64,000 bases of DNA from contig OX030966.1 in assembly GCA_943735955.1 (NCBI GenBank), positions 102,501 to 166,500 of the forward strand. The letters are read 5' to 3'. The notes under the pieces were generated by a model. The model made no database searches. It worked only from the letters and a program-made list of their open reading frames with translations, and had not been told where the DNA came from. Position 1 is the stretch's first letter; each line of letters begins with the position of its first letter. Positions 27,271 through 40,044 of the stretch are shown here, in pieces. The position numbers and the translations under genes are program-made. Source of the stretch: Piscicola geometra (Eukaryota > Annelida > Clitellata > Hirudinida > Piscicolidae).

Positions 27271-30200
27271 AGTGAGGATGCAAGAGAGAGTGGGAGTGGG
27301 CATAAAGTGGAAAGAGGAAGTGAGGATGCAAGAGAGAGTGGGAGTGGGCATAAAGTGGAAAGAGGAAGTGAGGATGCAAGAGAGAGTGGGAGTGGGCATA
27401 AAGTGGAAAGAGGAAGTGAGGATGCAAGAGAGAGTGGGAGTGGGCATAAAGTGGAAAGAGGAAGTGAGGATGCAAGAGAGAGTGGGAGTGGGGATAAAGT
27501 GGAAAGAGGAAGTGAGGATGCAAGAGAGAGTGGGAGTGGGGATAAAGTGGAAAGAGGAAGTGAGGATGCAAGAGAGAGTGGGAGTGGGCATAAAGTGGAA
27601 AGAGGAAGTGAGGATGCAAGAGAGAGTGGGAGTGGGGATAAAGTGGAAAGAGGAAGTGAGGATGCAAGAGAGAGTGGGAGTGGGCATAAAGTGGAAAGAG
27701 GAAGTGAGGATGCAAGAGAGAGTGGGAGTGGGCATAAAGTGGAAAGAGGAAGTGAGGATGCAAGAGAGAGTGGGAGTGGGGATAAAGTGGAAAGAGAAAG
27801 TGAGGATGCAAGAGAGAGTGGGAGTGGGCATAAAGTGGAAAGAAGAAGTGAGGATGCAAGAGAGAGTGGGAGTGGGCATAAAGTGGAAAGAGGAAGTGAG
27901 GATGCAAGAGAGAGTGGGAGTGGGGATGCAAGAGAGAGTGGGAGTGGGGATAAAGTGGAAAGAGGAAGTGATGATGCAAGAGAGAGTGGGAGTGGGCATA
28001 AAGTGGAAAGAGGAAGTGAGGATGCAAGAGAGAGTGGGAGTGGGGATGCAAGAGAGAGTGGGAGTGGGGATAAAGTGGAAAGAGGAAGTGATGATGCAAG
28101 AGAGAGTGGGAGTGGGCATAAAGTGGAAAGAGGAAGTGAGGATGCAAGAGAGAGTGGGAGGGGCATAAAGTGGAAAGAGGGAGTGAGGATGCAAGAGAGA
28201 GTGGGAGTGGGGATGCAAGAGAGAGTGGGAGTGGGGATAAAGTGGAAAGAGGAAGTGATGATGCAAGAGAGAGTGGGAGTGGGGATAAAGTGGAAAGAGG
28301 AAGTGAGGATGCAAGAGAGAGTGGGAGTGGGGATAAAGTGGAAAGAGAAAGTGAGGATGCAAGAGAGAGTGGGAGTGGGCATAAAGTGGAAAGAGAAAGT
28401 GAGGATGCAAGAGAGAGTGGGAGTGGGCATAAAGTGGAAAGAGGAAGTGAGGATGCAAGAGAGAGTGGGAGTGGGGATAAAGTGGAAAGAGGAAGTGAGG
28501 ATGCAAGAGAGAGTGGGAGTGGGGATGAAGTGGAAAGAGGAAGTGAGGATGCAAGAGAGAGTGGGAGTGGGGATAAAGTGGAAAGAGGAAGTGAGGATGC
28601 AAGAGAGAGTGGGAGTGGGGATAAAGTGGAAAGAGGAAGTGAGGATGCAAGAGAGAGTGGGAGTGGGGATAAAGTGGAAAGAGAAAGTGAGGATGCAAGA
28701 GAGAGTGGGAGTGGGCATAAAGTGGAAAGAAGAAGTGAGGATGCAAGAGAGAGTGGGAGTGGGCATAAAGTGGAAAGAGGAAGTGAGGATGCAAGAGAGA
28801 GTGGGAGGGGCATAAAGTGGAAAGAGGGAGTGAGGATGCAAGAGAGAGTGGGAGTGGGGATGCAAGAGAGAGTGGGAGTGGGGATAAAGTGGAAAGAGGA
28901 AGTGAGGATGCAAGAGAGAGTGGGAGTGGGCATAAAGTGGAAAGAGGAAGTGAGGATGCAAGAGAGAGTGGGAGTGGGGATAAAGTGGAAAGAGGAAGTG
29001 AGGATGCAAGAGAGAGTGGGAGTGGGCATAAAGTGGAAAGAGGAAGTGAGGATGCAAGAGAGAGTGGGAGTGGGCATAAAGTGGAAAGAGGAAGTGAGGA
29101 TGCAAGAGAGAGTGGGAGTGGGCATAAAGTGGAAAGAGGAAGTGAGGATGCAAGAGAGAGTGGGAGTGGGGATAAAGTGGAAAGAGGAAGTGAGGATGCA
29201 AGAGAGAGTGGGAGTGGGCATAAAGTGGAAAGAGGAAGTGAGGATGCAAGAGAGAGTGGGAGTGGGCATAAAGTGGAAAGAGGAAGTGAGGATGCAAGAG
29301 AGAGTGGGAGTGGGAATAAAGTGGAAAGAGGAAGTGAGGATGCAAGAGAGAGTGGGAGTGGGGATAAAGTGGAAAGAGAAAGTGAGGATGCAAGAGAGAG
29401 TGGGAGTGGGCATAAAGTGGAAAGAAGAAGTGAGGATGCAAGAGAGAGTGGGAGTGGGCATAAAGTGGAAAGAGGAAGTGAGGATGCAAGAGAGAGTGGG
29501 AGGGGCATAAAGTGGAAAGAGGGAGTGAGGATGCAAGAGAGAGTGGGAGTGGGGATGCAAGAGAGAGTGGGAGTGGGGATAAAGTGGAAAGAGGAAGTGA
29601 GGATGCAAGAGAGAGTGGGAGTGGGCATAAAGTGGAAAGAGGAAGTGAGGATGCAAGAGAGAGTGGGAGTGGGGATAAAGTGGAAAGAGGAAGTGAGGAT
29701 GCAAGAGAGAGTGGGAGTGGGGATGCAAGAGAGAGTGGGAGTGGGGATAAAGTGGAAAGAGGAAGTGAGGATGCAAGAGAGAGTGGGAGTGGGGATAAAG
29801 TGGAAAGAGGAAGTGAGGATGCAAGAGAGAGTGGGAGTGGGCATAAAGTGGAAAGAGGAAGTGAGGATGCAAGAGAGAGTGGGAGTGGGGATAAAGTGGA
29901 AAGAGGAAGTGAGGATGCAAGAGAGAGTGGGAGTGGGCATAAAGTGGAAAGAGGAAGTGAGGATGCAAGAGAGAGTGGGAGTGGGGATAAAGTGGAAAGA
30001 GGAAGTGAGGATGCAAGAGAGAGTGGGAGTGGGGATAAAGTGGAAAGAGGAAGTGAGGATGCAAGAGAGAGTGGGAGTGGGGATGCAAGAGAGAGTGGGA
30101 GTGGGGATAAAGTGGAAAGAGGAAGTGAGGATGCAAGAGAGAGTGGGAGTGGGGATAAAGTGGAAAGAGGAAGTGAGGATGCAAGAGAGAGTGGGAGTGG

Positions 30201-31548
30201 GGATAAAGTGGAAAGAGGAAGTGATGATGCAAGAGAGAGTGGGAGTGGGCATAAAGTGGAAAGAGGAAGTGAGGATGCAAGAGAGAGTGGGATTGGGGAT
30301 AAAGTGGAAAGAGGAAGTGAGGATGCAAGAGAGAGTGGGAGTGGGGATAAAGTGGAAAGAGGAAGTGAGGATGCAAGAGAGAGTGGGAGTGGGGATAAAG
30401 TGGAAAGAGGAAGTGAGGATGCAAGAGAGAGTGGGAGTGGGGATAAAGTGGAAAGAGGAAGTGAGGATGCAAGAGAGAGTGGGAGTGGGGATAAAGTGGA
30501 AAGAGGAAGTGAGGATGCAAGAGAGAGTGGGAGTGGGCATAAAGTGGAAAGAGGAAGTGAGGATGCAAGAGAGAGTGGGAGTGGGGATGAAGTGGAAAGA
30601 AGAAGTGAGGATGCAAGAGAGAGTGGGAGTGGGGATAAAGTGGAAAGAGGAAGTGAGGATGCAAGAGAGGGTGGGAGTGGGCATAAAGTGGAAAGAGGAA
30701 GTGAGGATGCAAGAGAGGGTGGGAGTGGGCATAAAGTGGAAAGAGGAAGTGAGGATGCAAGAGAGAGTGGGAGTGGGGATAAAGTGGAAAGAGGAAGTGA
30801 GGATGCAAGAGAGAGTGGGAGTGGGCATAAAGTGGAAAGAGGAAGTGAGGATGCAAGAGAGAGTGGGAGTGGGCATAAAGTGGAAAGAGGAAGTGAGGAT
30901 GCAAGAGAGAGTGGGAGTGGGGATAAAGTGGAAAGAGAAAGTGAGGATGCAAGAGAGAGTGGGAGTGGGCATAAAGTGGAAAGAGGAAGTGAGGATGCAA
31001 GAGAGAGTGGGAGTGGGGATGCAAGAGAGAGTGGGAGTGGGGATAAAGTGGAAAGAGGAAGTGAGGATGCAAGAGAGAGTGGGAGTGGGGATGAAGTGGA
31101 AAGAGGAAGTGAGGATGCAAGAGAGAGTGGGAGTGGGGATAAAGTGGAAAGAGGAAGTGAGGATGCAAGAGAGAGTGGGATTGGGGATAAAGTGGAAAGA
31201 GGAAGTGAGGATGCAAGAGAGAGTGGGAGTGGGGATAAAGTGGAAAGAGGAAGTGAGGATGCAAGAGAGAGTGGGAGTGGGGATGAAGTGGAAAGAGGGA
31301 GTGAGGATGCAAGAGAGAGTGGGAGTGGGGATAAAGTGGAAAGAGGAAGTGAGGATGCAAGAGAGAGTGGGAGTGGGCATAAAGTGGAAAGAGGAAGTGA
31401 GGATGCAAGAGAGAGTGGGAGTGGGCATAAAGTGGAAAGAGGAAGTGAGGATGCAAGAGAGAGTGGGAGTGGGCATGAAGTGGAAAGAGGAAGTGAGGAT
31501 GCAAGAGAGAGTGGGAGTGGGCATAAAGTGGAAAGAGGAAGTGAGGAT
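27271..31548. repeat. 48-bp minisatellite, about 89 units, with higher-order structure
   Basis: Units read GTGAGGATGCAAGAGAGAG plus 29 more bases. Because 48 is divisible by 3, all frames stay open for long stretches; one reads RGSEDARESGSGHKVE repeatedly, on the minus strand HSHSLLHPHFLFPLYP. A shortened variant GGGAGGGGCATAAAG at 28,156, 28,803 and 29,498 marks a higher-order period of about 650-695 bp. I do not call it coding. Confidence 0.95.
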
Positions 31549-31569
31549 AAAAAGGGGAAGGATGGACAG

Positions 31570-31660
31570 AGTTCAAGGCGTTCTAGCGGGGCACTCCAGT
31601 GGACTTCAAGGAGCCGTTGCAGAGGTTCATCCAGGTGGCGAGTGCCTCGGAGGGAAAGAG
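31570..31660 (+). CDS. Possible short exon downstream of the 48-bp array, unrecognised
   Basis: After CGTTCTAG, which resembles an acceptor, the frame RGTPVDFKEPLQRFIQVASA followed by SEGK looks protein-like. It would be in phase with the exon 9 copy if AAAAA|GTGAGG acted as donor at 27,271. The link is speculative. Confidence 0.3.
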
Positions 31661-32886
31661 GAGGAGGAGGAGGTGGAGGAGGAGAGGGAGAAGAAGAGGA
31701 GTGAGAGAGGAGTGAGAGAGGAGGGAGGAGGTGGAGGAGGAGAGGAAGAAGAAGAGGAGAAGGAGTGAAAGAGGAGGGAGGAGGTGGAGGAGGAGAGGGA
31801 GAAGAAGAGGAGCAGGAGTGAAAGAGGAGGGAGGAGGTGGAGGAGGAGAGGGAGAAGAAGAGGAGGAGGAGTGAAAGAGGAGGAGAGGGAGAAGAAGAGG
31901 AGGAGAAGTGAAAGAGGAGGGAGGAGGTGGAGGAGGAGAGGGAGAAGAAGAGGAGGAGGAGTGAAAGAGGAGGGAGGAGGTGGAGGAGGAGAGGGAGAAG
32001 AAGAGGAAGAGGAGTGAAAGAGGAGGAGGAGGTGGAGGAGGAGAGGGAGAAGAAGAGGAGGAGGAGTGAAAGAGGAGGGAGGAGGTGGAGGAGGAGAGGG
32101 AGAAGAAGAGGAGGAGGAGTGAAAAAGGAGGAGGAGGTGGAGGAGGAGAGGGAGAAGAAGAGGAAGAGGAGTGAAAGAGGAGGAGGAGGAGGTGGAGGAG
32201 GAGAGGGAGAAGAAGAGGAGTGAGAGAGGAGTGAGAGAAGAGGGAGGAGGTGGAGGAGGGTAGGGAGAAGAAGAGGAGCAGGAGTGAAAGAGGAGGGAGG
32301 AGGTGGAGGAGGAGAGGAAGAAGAAGAGGAGGAGGAGTGAAAGAGGAGGAGAGGGAGAAGAAGAGGAGGAGAAGTGAAAGAGGAGGGAGGAGGTGGAGGA
32401 GGAGAGGGAGAAGAAGAGGAGGAGGAGTGAAAGAGGAGGGAGGAGGTGGAGGAGGAGAGGGAGAAGAAGAGGAAGAGGAGTGAAAGAGGAGGAGGAGGTG
32501 GAGGAGGAGAGGGAGAAGAAGAGGAGGAGGAGTGAAAGAGGAGGGAGGAGGTGGAGGAGGAGAGGGAGAAGAAGAGGAGGAGGAGTGAAAGAGGAGGAGG
32601 AGGTGGAGGAGGAGAGGGAGAAGAAGAGGAAGAGGAGTGAAAGAGGAGGAGGAGGTGGAGGAGGAGAGGGAGAAGAAGAGGAGGAGGAGTGAAAGAGGAG
32701 GGAGGAGGTGGAGGAGGAGAGGGAGAAGAAGAGGAGGAGGAGTGAAAGAGGAGGAGGAGGTGGAGGAGGAGAGGGAGAAGAAGAGGAGGAGGAGTGAAAG
32801 AGGAGGGAGGAGGTGAAGGAGGAGAGGGAGAAGAAGAGAAGGAGGAGTGAAAGAGGAGGGAGGAGGTGGAGGAGGAGAGGAAGAAG
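31661..32886. repeat. Homopurine GGA-rich minisatellite with a 466-bp duplication
   Basis: Nearly pure purine strand (GGAGGAGAGGGAGAAGAAGA motifs, unit about 50 bp). Blocks 31,784-32,223 and 32,250-32,692 correspond at an offset of 466 bp. Possible triplex-forming tract. Arginine/glutamate frames are artefacts. Confidence 0.9.
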
Positions 32887-33422
32887 AGGCCTGATGAAGC
32901 AATGAAGGTGGTGAAGGACAGGAGTATAAGGAAGATAAATTTTGATGAAGAAAACTTGGAGGAGGAGGATGTTGTCCATTCGAATGAGGTGAGTCTTGAA
33001 AAGAAGAAAGTGGTGGTTGGAGAGGAGAAGGAGGTGAAAAAAAAAAGAAGGTGGGGAAGAAGGTTTGCAAAATGTCAGTGTCAACCAACAGCAGTTTTTG
33101 CGTCCACCTCTTCGAAACTGACACTCCTTCCCTGCCAAACGTCAGAAAGGGCAAGAATGGAAAAGTTCTAAGAGCAGCTCCTAACCAAAGGGAGACCAAG
33201 AAGGCGGGAAAGGTCGTTAAGCGGAAGGGCTCGGAGAGAGTGTTTGTCGATAAGGAGAAAGAAGTAAAAAAAGAGAAAAAAAGAAAGATGCTTCGTTGAG
33301 GGCTGCTGAGTTTAAGGAAGATGAGTGTGATGATGTGTTTGGTGCTGATGGGGAGGAGGAGGAGGCAAAGCCGGTGCTCAAGAAAAACAAAAAGATTGTC
33401 AAAAAAAAGGGGGAACGGACAA
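32887..33422 (+). CDS. Lysine/glutamate-rich reading frame broken at A-runs, unrecognised
   Basis: Three successive frames look like one protein. The first is RPDEAMKVVKDRSIRKINFD to about 33,040. The second is MSVSTNSSFCVHLFETDTPS, then lysine-rich, to about 33,280. The third is LRAAEFKEDECDDVFGADGE to about 33,420. The shifts fall exactly at long A-runs (33,036-33,046 and about 33,266-33,285), so base-count errors or pseudogene decay would explain them. An alternative is splicing: CGAATGAG|GTGAGT at 32,990 is a good donor and AATGTCAG at 33,076 a good acceptor. Confidence 0.4.
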
Positions 33423-33585
33423 AAAGCCTCTCGGACAAAAAGCCTTCGGATAAAATACCTTCTACAAAAAGCCTCCCGGAAAAAAAACCTCTTGGAGAAA
33501 AAGCCTCTCGGAGAAAAAGTCTCCTTGTTAATATTTTAGTTTAAATAAAACGGACTTTTTATATAAAAAAACGGATTTTTTTATA

Positions 33586-34727
33586 GATTCGTGTCACAAT
33601 TTTTTTATAGATTCGTGTCACAATTTTTAAATAAATAAAACGGATTATATTTTTGAAAAATTAAATAATTAAAACGACTTATAATTATAACGGACTTTAT
33701 TTTTTTATAGATTCGTTTCACAATTTTAAATAAATAAAACGGATTATATTTTTTTAAAATACATAACTAAAACGATTCATCAAATACAATACAAATTATT
33801 GGTAAACGGATAAAAAGTCTTCAGAATAAAAAGTCTTCAGGACAAAAAATTTTCAAAAAAACAATTTTTAAGGAAAAATAATCACGATCGAGAACCAGCA
33901 GAAAACCTAATGATTAAAGTGAGGAATCAACAAAAACCAAGTCAAATTTATTCAAATGCTATTTCCAGATTGAAAAAAAAATTAAGCAAAAATTAGATAA
34001 AAGTATGAAATTTCAATCTTTTAGTTTTAAGGATCACGTATTCTTCCTTAAACATTATTTCTTTATGGTTAAAGTGACGAAACAACAACAGCCAAGTCAA
34101 ATTTATTCAAATGCTATTTCGAGATTGAACGAAGAAAATATAGCAAAAACTAGATAAAAGTATCACATTTTATTCTATAAGTCTTAAGGATCACGTATTA
34201 ATCACGTATTTTTCCTTAAAATTTAATTTTTTGAAGATTTTTTTTTTGAAAACTTTTTATTTTGAAGACTTTTTATCCTGAATACTTTTTATTCTAAAGA
34301 CTTTTTATCTTGAAGACTTTTTATCCTGAAGACATTTTATCTTGAAGACTTTTCATCCTGAAGACTTTTTATCTTGAAGACTTTTTATTCTGAAGAATTT
34401 TATCTTGAAGATTTTTTATCCTGAAGACTTTTTATCCTGAAAACTTTTTATCCTGAAGACTTTTTATCCTGAAGACTTTTATCTTGAAGACTTTTTATCC
34501 TGAAGACTTTTTATCCATTTACCAATAATTTGTATTGTATTTGATAAATTAAAGTTCGTTTTAATTATGTATTAAAAAAAATAGTCCGTTTTATTTATTT
34601 AAAATTGTGAAAAGAATCTATTAAAAAAATAAAGTCCGTTATAGTTATAATTATAGTTCGTTTTAATTATGTAATTTTTAAAAATTATAGTTTGTTTTAT
34701 TTATTTAAAATTGTGACACGAAATCAA
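33586..34727. mobile_element. Foldback element with long imperfect inverted arms
   Basis: The left arm (from GATTCGTGTCACAATTTT to about 33,850) and right arm (34,240 to AAAATTGTGACACGAAATC) are inverted copies. They share AAATAAATAAAACGG blocks, ATACAATACAAATTATTGGT and GGATAAAAAGTCTTC repeats. The centre holds a ~160-bp direct repeat (about 33,900 and 34,070). No coding frame. This resembles a foldback or MITE-like DNA element. Confidence 0.7.
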
Positions 34728-36330
34728 TCAATAAATCAATCACTAATAATTTTTATAGCGCCCTTTACTAAGCGCACAAAAGCGCTCAGCCATCACGTTC
34801 CGAACAAGTACGTCTTCAGGCCTCGACGGATAGTTATGAGTGACTTAGTTGAAGTTAAAGAAGAAGGTAAAGAATTCCATAAAAGAGGACCACAGTAAGA
34901 AAAAGAACGTTTAGCAAAAGAGTGTTTAACTGGAAAACGAAAAGAACGATTAAAGGTGGATGATCTTAGACCAGATTTAGGGGATTGTTTAATTAGATTT
35001 TTAAGATAGATTGGAGCATTAGAGTTATGAATTTTAAACATATTTAAACATATTTTAAAAGTCACTCTAGATCTCAAAGGTAACCAATGTAACAAACGAA
35101 GATAAGGAGAAATGTGAGAAAACTTAGGAGCACGAGCTACAAGACGAGCAGCACAATTAAAGGTTTTATTTAGAGAAGCTAAAGTAGTATCAGGGAGACC
35201 ATAGTAAAGAGAGTTGCAATAATCAATCCTGGAGAGAACTAGAGAAGATACAAGAAGTTGCAAGGTAGGATCATCGAGAAAAGGAAGAAGCTGTTTAATA
35301 CGACGAATGTGGAAGTAACAAGATTTAGAGACAGATAGAATTTGAAGAGCTAAAGACAAGTTAAAATCAAAAATAAAACCAAGGCTACAAATGGAAGAGG
35401 AAGGGTTTAGAGAGAGTGAAGAGGCGGGAGGCAAAACTAAAGAAGGAAGAGATAGTAAAGACTTTGATTTTTTATTGAAATATATGAGTTCAAATTTGTC
35501 CGGATTAAGTTTGAGAAACATAGAAGAAGCCCAAGAGATTATAGATTGAAGACAGAGAGTTATTTTATTAACAGTAAGGTCAAGAGAAGAGTCAGTGAAA
35601 GATTTATAAATATAGGAGTCGTCAGCATAAATTTGACTGTTTAAAAAAGATGAAAAAATTATATTAGGTAGTTCCGAAGTATAAAGAATAAAAATTAAGG
35701 GACCAAGGATTGAGCCCTGTGGAACACCATAAGATAAAGAAACAGAAGAAGAACGAGAAGATTCTATTGATACATAGGAAGTTCGCTCAGAAAGGTAGGA
35801 TTTAAGCCAGATAAGAGAGGAACCAGAAATATTAAAGGAAGAGTCTAAAACATTTAATAAAAGCGTATGGTCGACAGTATCAAAAGCAGCTGAAAAGTCA
35901 AGGCATAAAAGAAGAGAAGAGGCATTAGAATCAGAAGTTAAAATAAGGTCATTATAGAGTTTAAGTAAAGCAGTTTCAGTGGAGTGGCCAATTCTGAAAC
36001 CAGATTGAGAGGAAGGAAGAAGTGAGTTTTTTTCTAGATAGAAGGTTAATTGTTGAGAAATAACTTTTTCAAGGACCTTAGAAAGAAAGGAAAGGTTAGA
36101 TACAGGTCTATAACTGGATAAGGATGCAGGATCAAGAAAATGCTTCTTAATTGCAGGAATGATAAATGAAGATTTGAGGGCAGACGGAAATTAAGATGTA
36201 GACAAAGATAAGTTAACCAAATCCAGAACAATAGGATAGAATAAAAAAGAGAGTTATTTAAAAAGGGTTGTAGGAATAAGATCTAGAGAACAAGAAGTGG
36301 GAGACATAGAATTAATTATATTTGTTAATT
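34728..36330 (-). mobile_element. CR1/L2-type LINE, 5'-truncated, reverse transcriptase frame still open
   Basis: One minus-strand frame is open from about 36,189 to 34,793. It shows SSYRPVSNLSFLSKVLEKV, CLDFSAAFDTVDH, YGVPQGSILGPLIFILY, the catalytic YADD, then LHWLPLRSRVTFK and LWNSLPSSL, ending LKTYLFGT. The endonuclease is missing. The 3' end reads CTTAGTAAAGGGCGCTATA then a GATT-type tail, as in three other LINE ends in this window. Confidence 0.85.
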
Positions 36331-36489
36331 TTATTTAAATAGACTTTCTCAATTATTTATTATTCATTTTCATTGTTTTAGTGATTTACACCGCCCCCAC
36401 CACTCTTTACCACCACCCACCATTCCAACATTCATCGTAGAGACCAACCGAAATAATTATTTTCATTTCGGCGGAAACCGAAATTGGTT

Positions 36490-37412
36490 GTTAGCATTCA
36501 TCCATCTCGTGAGATGATGATAGCGCTCGGTCGCCCTTGTTCTTATACAGGGTGACAATCTTGGCATTGCGCATGTCCTGTGGAACTCTACCTTCTCTTC
36601 AACATCGGCAAAGGAGCTTGTGAAGTGGTTCTAGTAGAGACGGTTTACCGCATTTGATTATTTCTGGTGGGATGCCATCGTCTCCTGCTGCTTTTCACTC
36701 TATAAGGCATCAATAGCTTTGCTGAGTTCGTCCATGGCCGGCTCGACATCTAGCTCTTCCAAGACTGGCAAGTCTTCATTAGCGTCCAGTGCTAGCTGAG
36801 TCACAGAGTTTTCTCTGGAATAAAGATCCAGATAGTGTTCGACCCACCTTCCCATTTGCTTGTCTTTGTTTGTGATGGTCTCTCCTGATTTGGACTTTAA
36901 GGGTGCAGTCTTCTTTGCTGACTTGCCTGTTGCATTTTTGATGCCTTCATACATGCTCCTTGCGTTGCCAGCGTCTGACGCTTGTTGAATGTTATTCGCC
37001 AGTTGAAGCCAATAGTCATTTGCGCAGCGTTGAGCCGTCTGCTGGGCCTTTCTTCGGGCAGCTTTCAACTCTTCGAAGGTGGACTGACTCTTGGAGCGCA
37101 ACTTTATCTTTGACGCGATCAGAGAGTGGTCTGTATCGCAATCGGCACTATGGTAAGCTCTGGTGCTGCGGACGTTGTTCAACGAGTTATGCCTGGTGAT
37201 GATCAAGTCCAGTTGATGCCAATGATTTGATCTTGGATGTCTCCAGAACACCTTGTGACATGCTTTGCTCTGGAAGTATGTGTTTGTTACGCACAGGTTG
37301 TGGTAGCAACAGAATTCGAGTAGTCTCTGGCCGTTTTCGTTCATTTTCCCGATGCCATGGTGACCCAGCACATCTGGCTATGAGTCGTGGTCAAAGCCAA
37401 CACGGGCGTTAA
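36490..37412 (-). mobile_element. Fragment of an endonuclease-reverse transcriptase LINE
   Basis: Minus frame 37,371-36,700 encodes the end of an APE-type endonuclease (HWHQLDLIITR, DCDTDHSLIASKIKLRSKS) and the linker before the polymerase (MDELSKAIDAL). It breaks into frameshifts toward 36,490. The style is that of RTE-related LINEs. It sits within the CCGAAA-rich arm of hAT copy 2. Confidence 0.75.
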
Positions 37413-40044
37413 AGAAACCGAAATTAGGCCGAAATTAAAATCTTATTTTCGGCCAAAACCGAAATTAAGCCGAAATTGAATATCAATTTTCGGCCGAAAC
37501 CGAAATTAAACCGAAATTGTAATAAGGTTTTCGGCCAAAACCGAAGCCGAAACTGAATTTTTTCCAACTTTTATTACAAATGAAAAAATAGTATTTAACG
37601 ATGACAATGTCAGTTTAAAAAGTAAATTCAAACAAGCGTATATTTTAAGCCAAAAATAAAAGTTGTTCAAGAACAAACATTTTTTGTTGTTGACAGGCTT
37701 TGCTTTGGTCAGACTGACATTTTGTAAAAATACTTCCAAATAGGATTCAACGACATTCTCACAATTTATTTTCGAATTAATTAATCGAAGCCAAATCTTC
37801 TCGTTCTTTCGACTTATATACAGTGTTTTTCAAAGAATGGATATCTCGAATTCCACATGCTTGTTTATCTTATTCGAACAATTAGTCTTAACAACAATTC
37901 GTTTATTTGCGAGCAAATACATTTAAAAATCGAAGCAATTAAATGCTTGTGTGACCTGGTAAAAACATAAAATAATACATGAACTTCTTAATTAAATTCA
38001 CAAATTAAAAGAATTGTTAATAATAACAAATGTTTTCATTGATTCACAAAAGAAATTAATTGAAGTGATTGGAAATTATAAGTGGTTTAAATATTTTCTT
38101 AAAATTAAGGGTTTGCTGTATATTCTTCAAATTCAATGGTAATCTGCTCCAGAGTTGGAGCCCTGTATTATGAAATTGATAAAATTAAAATTAAAAGTTG
38201 AATTTTGTAGATGAATGTTGATTTTTATATTTCGATAAAAAATTCCAAACCGCAAATGCTTCACACTTTTATTGAAAAGAATATAATTTTTTAACCTCTC
38301 ATAGGTTGAATATAAAACTAAAATAAAGATAACATTCGTCGTCAGTGTCGTCTTTGAAACAGCACGACAGTTTATGAGTGCTGTTGTAATTCACGTTAAA
38401 TAATTTGCTTTGTTGTAATTAAAATAATTATTAATAATATCATAACAAATAAAAATAATTAGAAGTCTGAATTTTATCGAACTATTTGCAATTGAAAGTT
38501 ATTTCTGTTTAATAAATTTAGTTTGAATCAATTTATTTATGATTTCTTACTGCACATAAGTATGTCACACTTCCCGCTCACGTTGCGTTTTCGCAACATT
38601 TTGCTCCATTAAAACTTATGAAATAATTATTTTCAATTTTGCTTGAGTTATTCTTATAACCATATAATAAAAGTCTTAATGTAAAATTCATTAAGTCGAT
38701 TAAAAACAATTTTTTCTAAAATTTTTGATATAGAAGATAATAGTGATATGGGTCTATAAATGTTCGAATCATTTTCTAAACCATTTTTATGTATTGGAAT
38801 AATTTTGGATAATTTAAAAAGAGAAGGAAATGAACCTGTTTTAAGAGATACGTTAATTAGATGTGTATGTGGAATTAAAATATTTGGTGAAATTTTCTTT
38901 AAAAGTTTGTTAGAAATTTGGTCATCGCCACAGCTAGATGTATTTGAAATTGTTTTAATGATAGAGCTTACTTCAATTAAATCTGTTTCTAAGTGAAAAA
39001 AAGAATTTTGTGGACTTTTATTCAGGTATGATTTTGTAATATGATTATTTTTGTTTTCCGAAGAAGCAGCAAACTTACTATTAAAAATAGTTGTGATAAA
39101 AGATTTGTCCGTAATTATTTCATTGTTAATTTTTAATGTAATATTATTTTGTTTATTGTAGTTATTTAAATGATATTTTATTAAATCCCATGTATTCTTA
39201 ATATTATGTTTATGCTTTGTTGTATTTATTTTTAGAAATTCTGCAAAGAGAATGAAATAAGTTTTCATAAGTTTTATAAGTATTTATATTGAGGTTAGTT
39301 GGAGAGCTAATACATTTTTTATACAACTTGTTTTTGTGTTTTGAAGAAACTAAGAGAGCTTTTGTCAGCCAAGCTTGTTTACGCAAGCAAGTATTATTCT
39401 GTTTTTATGTTGACAATGAGTAGTTAGACCACTTTGTATTGTTTCGATGAAGTGTTTTGTGACAAAATCTAAGTCGTCAGAAGACAAAACCTTGCTCCAA
39501 TCATGGAGTAACAAAAAACTATTTAATTTGAAAATATTCCTATCTGAGAATACGAAATTATTTTGTGGGGTGAAAGATTTTTGTTTAAATTGTAGTTTCG
39601 AAAAGGTGCAGATAGGATAGTGGTCGGATAAATCATTTGACAGAACATTAGACTTGTGTAGTTGTAGGTTATTTGTGTATATATTGTCGATAAGCGTGCT
39701 GGAATATGAAGTGACTCTAGTTGGGTGAGTGATGAGTGGGATAAAGTTGAATGATGACATCAAATTGGTAAAATCATTTGATATATTATTACAATCACTA
39801 TTTAATATATTAATATTGAAATCCCCAAGGATACAATACAATAGGACAAGTAAGTTATTGAAATTTAACAATAAAATTATTTATATACATATATATATAT
39901 ATACATACATATACACATATATAAACACACATATATATACATATAAATATATTTTTTTTATTTTTTTTAATAGACAAAATATTATTTTTTTTTTTTAAAG
40001 ATTGAAACTGAAATGATAATAACAATACATTTAAGAAAAAAAGT

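Noticed and set aside
27271..31548. CRISPR array
   Set aside because: Units are contiguous and near-identical with no unique spacers, and the genome is eukaryotic.
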